Position numbers and translations under genes: made by a program. 7,009 bases of DNA from Acidobacteriota bacterium (GTDB lineage: Bacteria > Acidobacteriota > Blastocatellia > Pyrinomonadales > Pyrinomonadaceae), in NCBI GenBank assembly GCA_003222935.1, contig QHXL01000235.1:1-7009 (forward strand), given 5' to 3'. Under the pieces are notes generated by a model. The model was not told the origin of the DNA, made no database searches, and saw only the letters and a list, made by a program, of their open reading frames with translations. How positions within the stretch are numbered: position 1 is the first letter of the stretch; every line of letters starts with the position of its first letter. Below are positions 4,819 through 7,009 of this stretch, one piece after another.

Positions 4819-6665
4819 TGGCAAGCAACGGTTTGAAGATCGCAATCGTCGGTGGAGGACTTGCCGGGTTAGCCGCAGCCATGAAGATCGCCGAAGGCGG
4901 TCATGCTGTCGATCTGTTTTCGGTGGTTCCAGTGAAGCGTTCGCACTCTGTTTGTGCCCAGGGTGGGATCAATGGCGCAGTGAACACGAAGGGCGAAGGT
5001 GATTCTACCTGGGAACATTTTGACGACACGGTCTACGGCGGCGATTTCCTGGCCAATCAACCGCCCGCAAAGGCCATGTGCGAAATGGCCCCATCGATAA
5101 TCTATTTGTTTGATCGAATGGGTGTCCCTTTCTCGAGAACTAACGAAGGCCTGCTCGACTTTCGTCGTTTCGGTGGGACTAAACATCACCGCACTGCTTT
5201 CGCAGGCGCTTCGACCGGTCAACAACTGCTTTATGCCCTCGATGAGCAAGTTCGTCGTTATGAAGTTTCCGGCAAGGTCCGGAAGTTCGAAGCCTGGGAA
5301 ATGCTTTCGCTCATCCTCGACGACCACCAGGTGTGTCGCGGTTTGGTCGCCATGGATTTGCAGACGCTCGAATTGAAAGCGTTTCCAGCCGACGCAGTGA
5401 TCGTTGCTACGGGTGGACCGGGCCTTATTTTTGGCAAGTCGACAAACTCGATGGTCTGCACTGGAAGTGCAGTCTCGGCGTGTTATCAGCAAGGCGCCAA
5501 GTATGCCAACGGCGAGTTCATTCAAGTTCACCCGACGTCGATTCCAGGTGAAGACAAACTAAGGCTGATGTCTGAATCTGCGCGCGGTGAAGGTGGAAGA
5601 GTGTGGGTTCCCCGTAAGCAGGGAGATGCGCGGTCACCTTCACAAATTCCGGAAGCTGAACGTCTTTACTTCCTCGAAGAGAAGTACCCGGCGTACGGCA
5701 ATCTGGTTCCGCGAGACATTGCGACGCGTGAGATTTTCCAGATCTGTATCACGGGCCAGGGCGTCGGCGGTGGGAACCAGGTCTACCTGGATCTGACACA
5801 CATCCCGGCGGAGGTACTCAACCGCAAGCTAGGTGCGATCCTCGAGATTTACGAAATGTTTGTTGGCGACGATCCTCGGCATGTACCGATGAGAATATTC
5901 CCGGGTGTTCATTACTCAATGGGTGGTCTTTGGGTCGACTACGATCAACGAACGAATATTCCCGGCCTGCTCGCAGCAGGCGAGTGCGACTACTCGATCC
6001 ATGGAGCGAATCGCCTTGGCGCTAACTCACTCGTAAGCTGCGTGTACGGAGGATTTGTGGCCGCACCGGCTGCAATCGAATTCGCCAAGAACGTCGAGCG
6101 AAACGGCACCAATGGCTCAAAAATCTACGACCAGGAATTGAAGCTGCAACAAGAAATTAACCAACGGTTGATCAGCCAAAGCGGGGATGAGAATCAATAC
6201 GTGTTGCACCAGGAGATGGGCAAATGGATGACGGACAACGTGACTGTGGTCCGTTACAACGACAAGCTTGCAGCTACCGACCAAAAGCTCCTGGAACTGA
6301 TGGATCGTTACAAACGAATTTCAATTAATGATTCGAATCTTTGGTCCACGATGGCCCTGCCACATGCACGCCACCTGGCAAACATGCTCGAGCTCGCCCG
6401 TGTTATTACCCTCGGGGCATTGAATCGAAACGAATCGCGCGGAGCTCACTACAAGCCTGATTTTCCAGATCGCGATGATGAGAATTTCCTGAAAACAACA
6501 ATTGCGGAATACTCGGGCGAGGGTCCGGTGATTTCTTACGACGCCGTCGACGTTTCACTCATACAGCCACGCAAGAGAGATTACAGCAAGGGCAAAAAGG
6601 AAACTACAGCGACGGCAGCGACGAAACAACAGGGCTACGAAGCGGGAGGCAAGTCGAACAACTAA
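4818..6665 (+). CDS. sdhA: Succinate dehydrogenase flavoprotein subunit
   Basis: This catalytic subunit oxidises succinate to fumarate in the TCA cycle and passes electrons to SdhB. In order it shows an FAD-binding GGGLAGLAAA (12-21), the covalent-FAD histidine H43 in RSHSVCAQGGING, the second FAD motif VIVATGGPG (194-202), and the substrate-site residues of HPTS (238-241) and SESARGEGG (252-260). R299 in VPRDIATR, H365 in HYSMGG and R399 in HGANRLGANSL complete the active site. The C-terminal SRGAHYKPDFPDRDD matches the Bacillus-type SdhA. At 615 residues it is about 30 longer than B. subtilis SdhA (recalled as about 586), largely from a Lys/Thr/Ala-rich tail after residue 590. AGGAG lies 10 bases before the ATG, inside the sdhC end. 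Its stop overlaps the sdhB ATG by one base. Confidence 0.97.
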   Translation: MASNGLKIAIVGGGLAGLAAAMKIAEGGHAVDLFSVVPVKRSHSVCAQGGINGAVNTKGEGDSTWEHFDDTVYGGDFLANQPPAKAMCEMAPSIIYLFDRMGVPFSRTNEGLLDFRRFGGTKHHRTAFAGASTGQQLLYALDEQVRRYEVSGKVRKFEAWEMLSLILDDHQVCRGLVAMDLQTLELKAFPADAVIVATGGPGLIFGKSTNSMVCTGSAVSACYQQGAKYANGEFIQVHPTSIPGEDKLRLMSESARGEGGRVWVPRKQGDARSPSQIPEAERLYFLEEKYPAYGNLVPRDIATREIFQICITGQGVGGGNQVYLDLTHIPAEVLNRKLGAILEIYEMFVGDDPRHVPMRIFPGVHYSMGGLWVDYDQRTNIPGLLAAGECDYSIHGANRLGANSLVSCVYGGFVAAPAAIEFAKNVERNGTNGSKIYDQELKLQQEINQRLISQSGDENQYVLHQEMGKWMTDNVTVVRYNDKLAATDQKLLELMDRYKRISINDSNLWSTMALPHARHLANMLELARVITLGALNRNESRGAHYKPDFPDRDDENFLKTTIAEYSGEGPVISYDAVDVSLIQPRKRDYSKGKKETTATAATKQQGYEAGGKSNN

Positions 6666-7009
6666 TGAGCGCAACGCATTCAAACCGAAAGTCCACTACG
6701 CCTCCGAAAACCGTCGAGGTTCACATCAGACGCCGGGCAAATCCTGATTCAGCCCAGTACTGGGAAGAGTTTGAGATCCCGTACAGACCTAATCTGAATG
6801 TCATCACAGTTCTGATGGAGATTCAGAAAAACCCCGTAACGAAAGCCGGCACCAAAACAACGCCACCAGTTTGGAGTATGAACTGCCTGGAACAGGTGTG
6901 CGGCATTTGCACGATGGTGATTAATGGTCGCGCGCGTCAGTCATGTTCAGCGCTCATCGACAATCTGGAACAACCAATAAAGCTCGAACCCATGTCGAAG
7001 TTTCCAAAC
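6665..7009 (+). CDS. sdhB: Succinate dehydrogenase iron-sulfur subunit, N-terminal part (3' partial)
   Basis: The first 115 residues are present and the frame is open at the window edge. It is the electron-transfer subunit between SdhA flavin and SdhC hemes. The visible part is the plant-ferredoxin-like domain with the [2Fe-2S] ligands C74, C79, C82 and C94 in NCLEQVCGICTMVINGRARQSC, followed by SALID. The wording CLE-x-VCG-x-CTM with ALID is typical of the Bacillus-type enzyme and agrees with the b558-type SdhC. An N-terminal extension of about 15 polar residues precedes the VEVHIRRR strand. The ATG overlaps the sdhA stop as TAATG. The nearest Shine-Dalgarno-like GGGAGG (6644-6649) is 15 bases away, longer than usual, so initiation probably depends on coupling to sdhA translation. 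The [3Fe-4S] and [4Fe-4S] cysteines lie outside the window. Confidence 0.95.
   Translation, partial: MSATHSNRKSTTPPKTVEVHIRRRANPDSAQYWEEFEIPYRPNLNVITVLMEIQKNPVTKAGTKTTPPVWSMNCLEQVCGICTMVINGRARQSCSALIDNLEQPIKLEPMSKFPN

Noticed and set aside
4869..5531. 220-residue minus-strand reading frame inside sdhA
   Set aside because: It lies wholly antisense to the highly conserved flavoprotein, shows no recognisable domain, and is explained by codon bias of sdhA.

Overview
The window looks like a piece of a mid-GC bacterial chromosome from a Gram-negative, soil-type lineage. My best guess is Acidobacteriota (Blastocatellia-like), with Verrucomicrobiota or a neighbouring phylum as alternatives. This rests on three things: a Bacillus-type (diheme b558) sdhCAB operon, a secreted penicillin-acylase-family enzyme, and intergenic hairpin repeats built from GCAGA..AC units, which I recall as common in such genomes. 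The assignment is an inference. No rRNA, tRNA or phylogenetic marker is present to fix it.

Layout. Positions 3-602 (+) hold the C-terminal end of a penicillin acylase family protein whose start lies outside the window. Positions 603-781 are intergenic and carry an imperfect inverted repeat (680-756). thpR, an RNA 2',3'-cyclic phosphodiesterase, follows at 782-1363 (+); its usable start is probably the GTG at 782, not the TTG at 707 inside the repeat. A second hairpin repeat (1361-1458) fills the gap between thpR and the convergent slipin/SPFH gene (1463-2476, -). A third hairpin of the same family as the second (2563-2658) separates the slipin from the upstream amidase-signature gene (2646-4004, -) and supplies the amidase stop codon. 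A 142-bp divergent intergenic region (4005-4146) holds a perfect TATAAT box. It leads into the tightly coupled operon sdhC (4147-4818), sdhA (4818-6665) and sdhB (6665 to beyond the window end).

How the genes work together. The only clear functional unit is succinate:quinone oxidoreductase. SdhC is the diheme membrane anchor, SdhA the covalent flavoprotein and SdhB the iron-sulfur subunit. Both junctions overlap by one base (TAATG), so translation is probably coupled. The other genes (acylase, thpR, slipin, amidase) are single genes with no evident shared pathway.

Hunt result. I see no new defence, mobile or biosynthetic system. The most interesting signal is the set of three long imperfect hairpins in the gene gaps. 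Two are clearly one oriented family. They abut or supply stop codons, and most of their arm mismatches are transitions, which would leave G-U pairs in one transcript strand.
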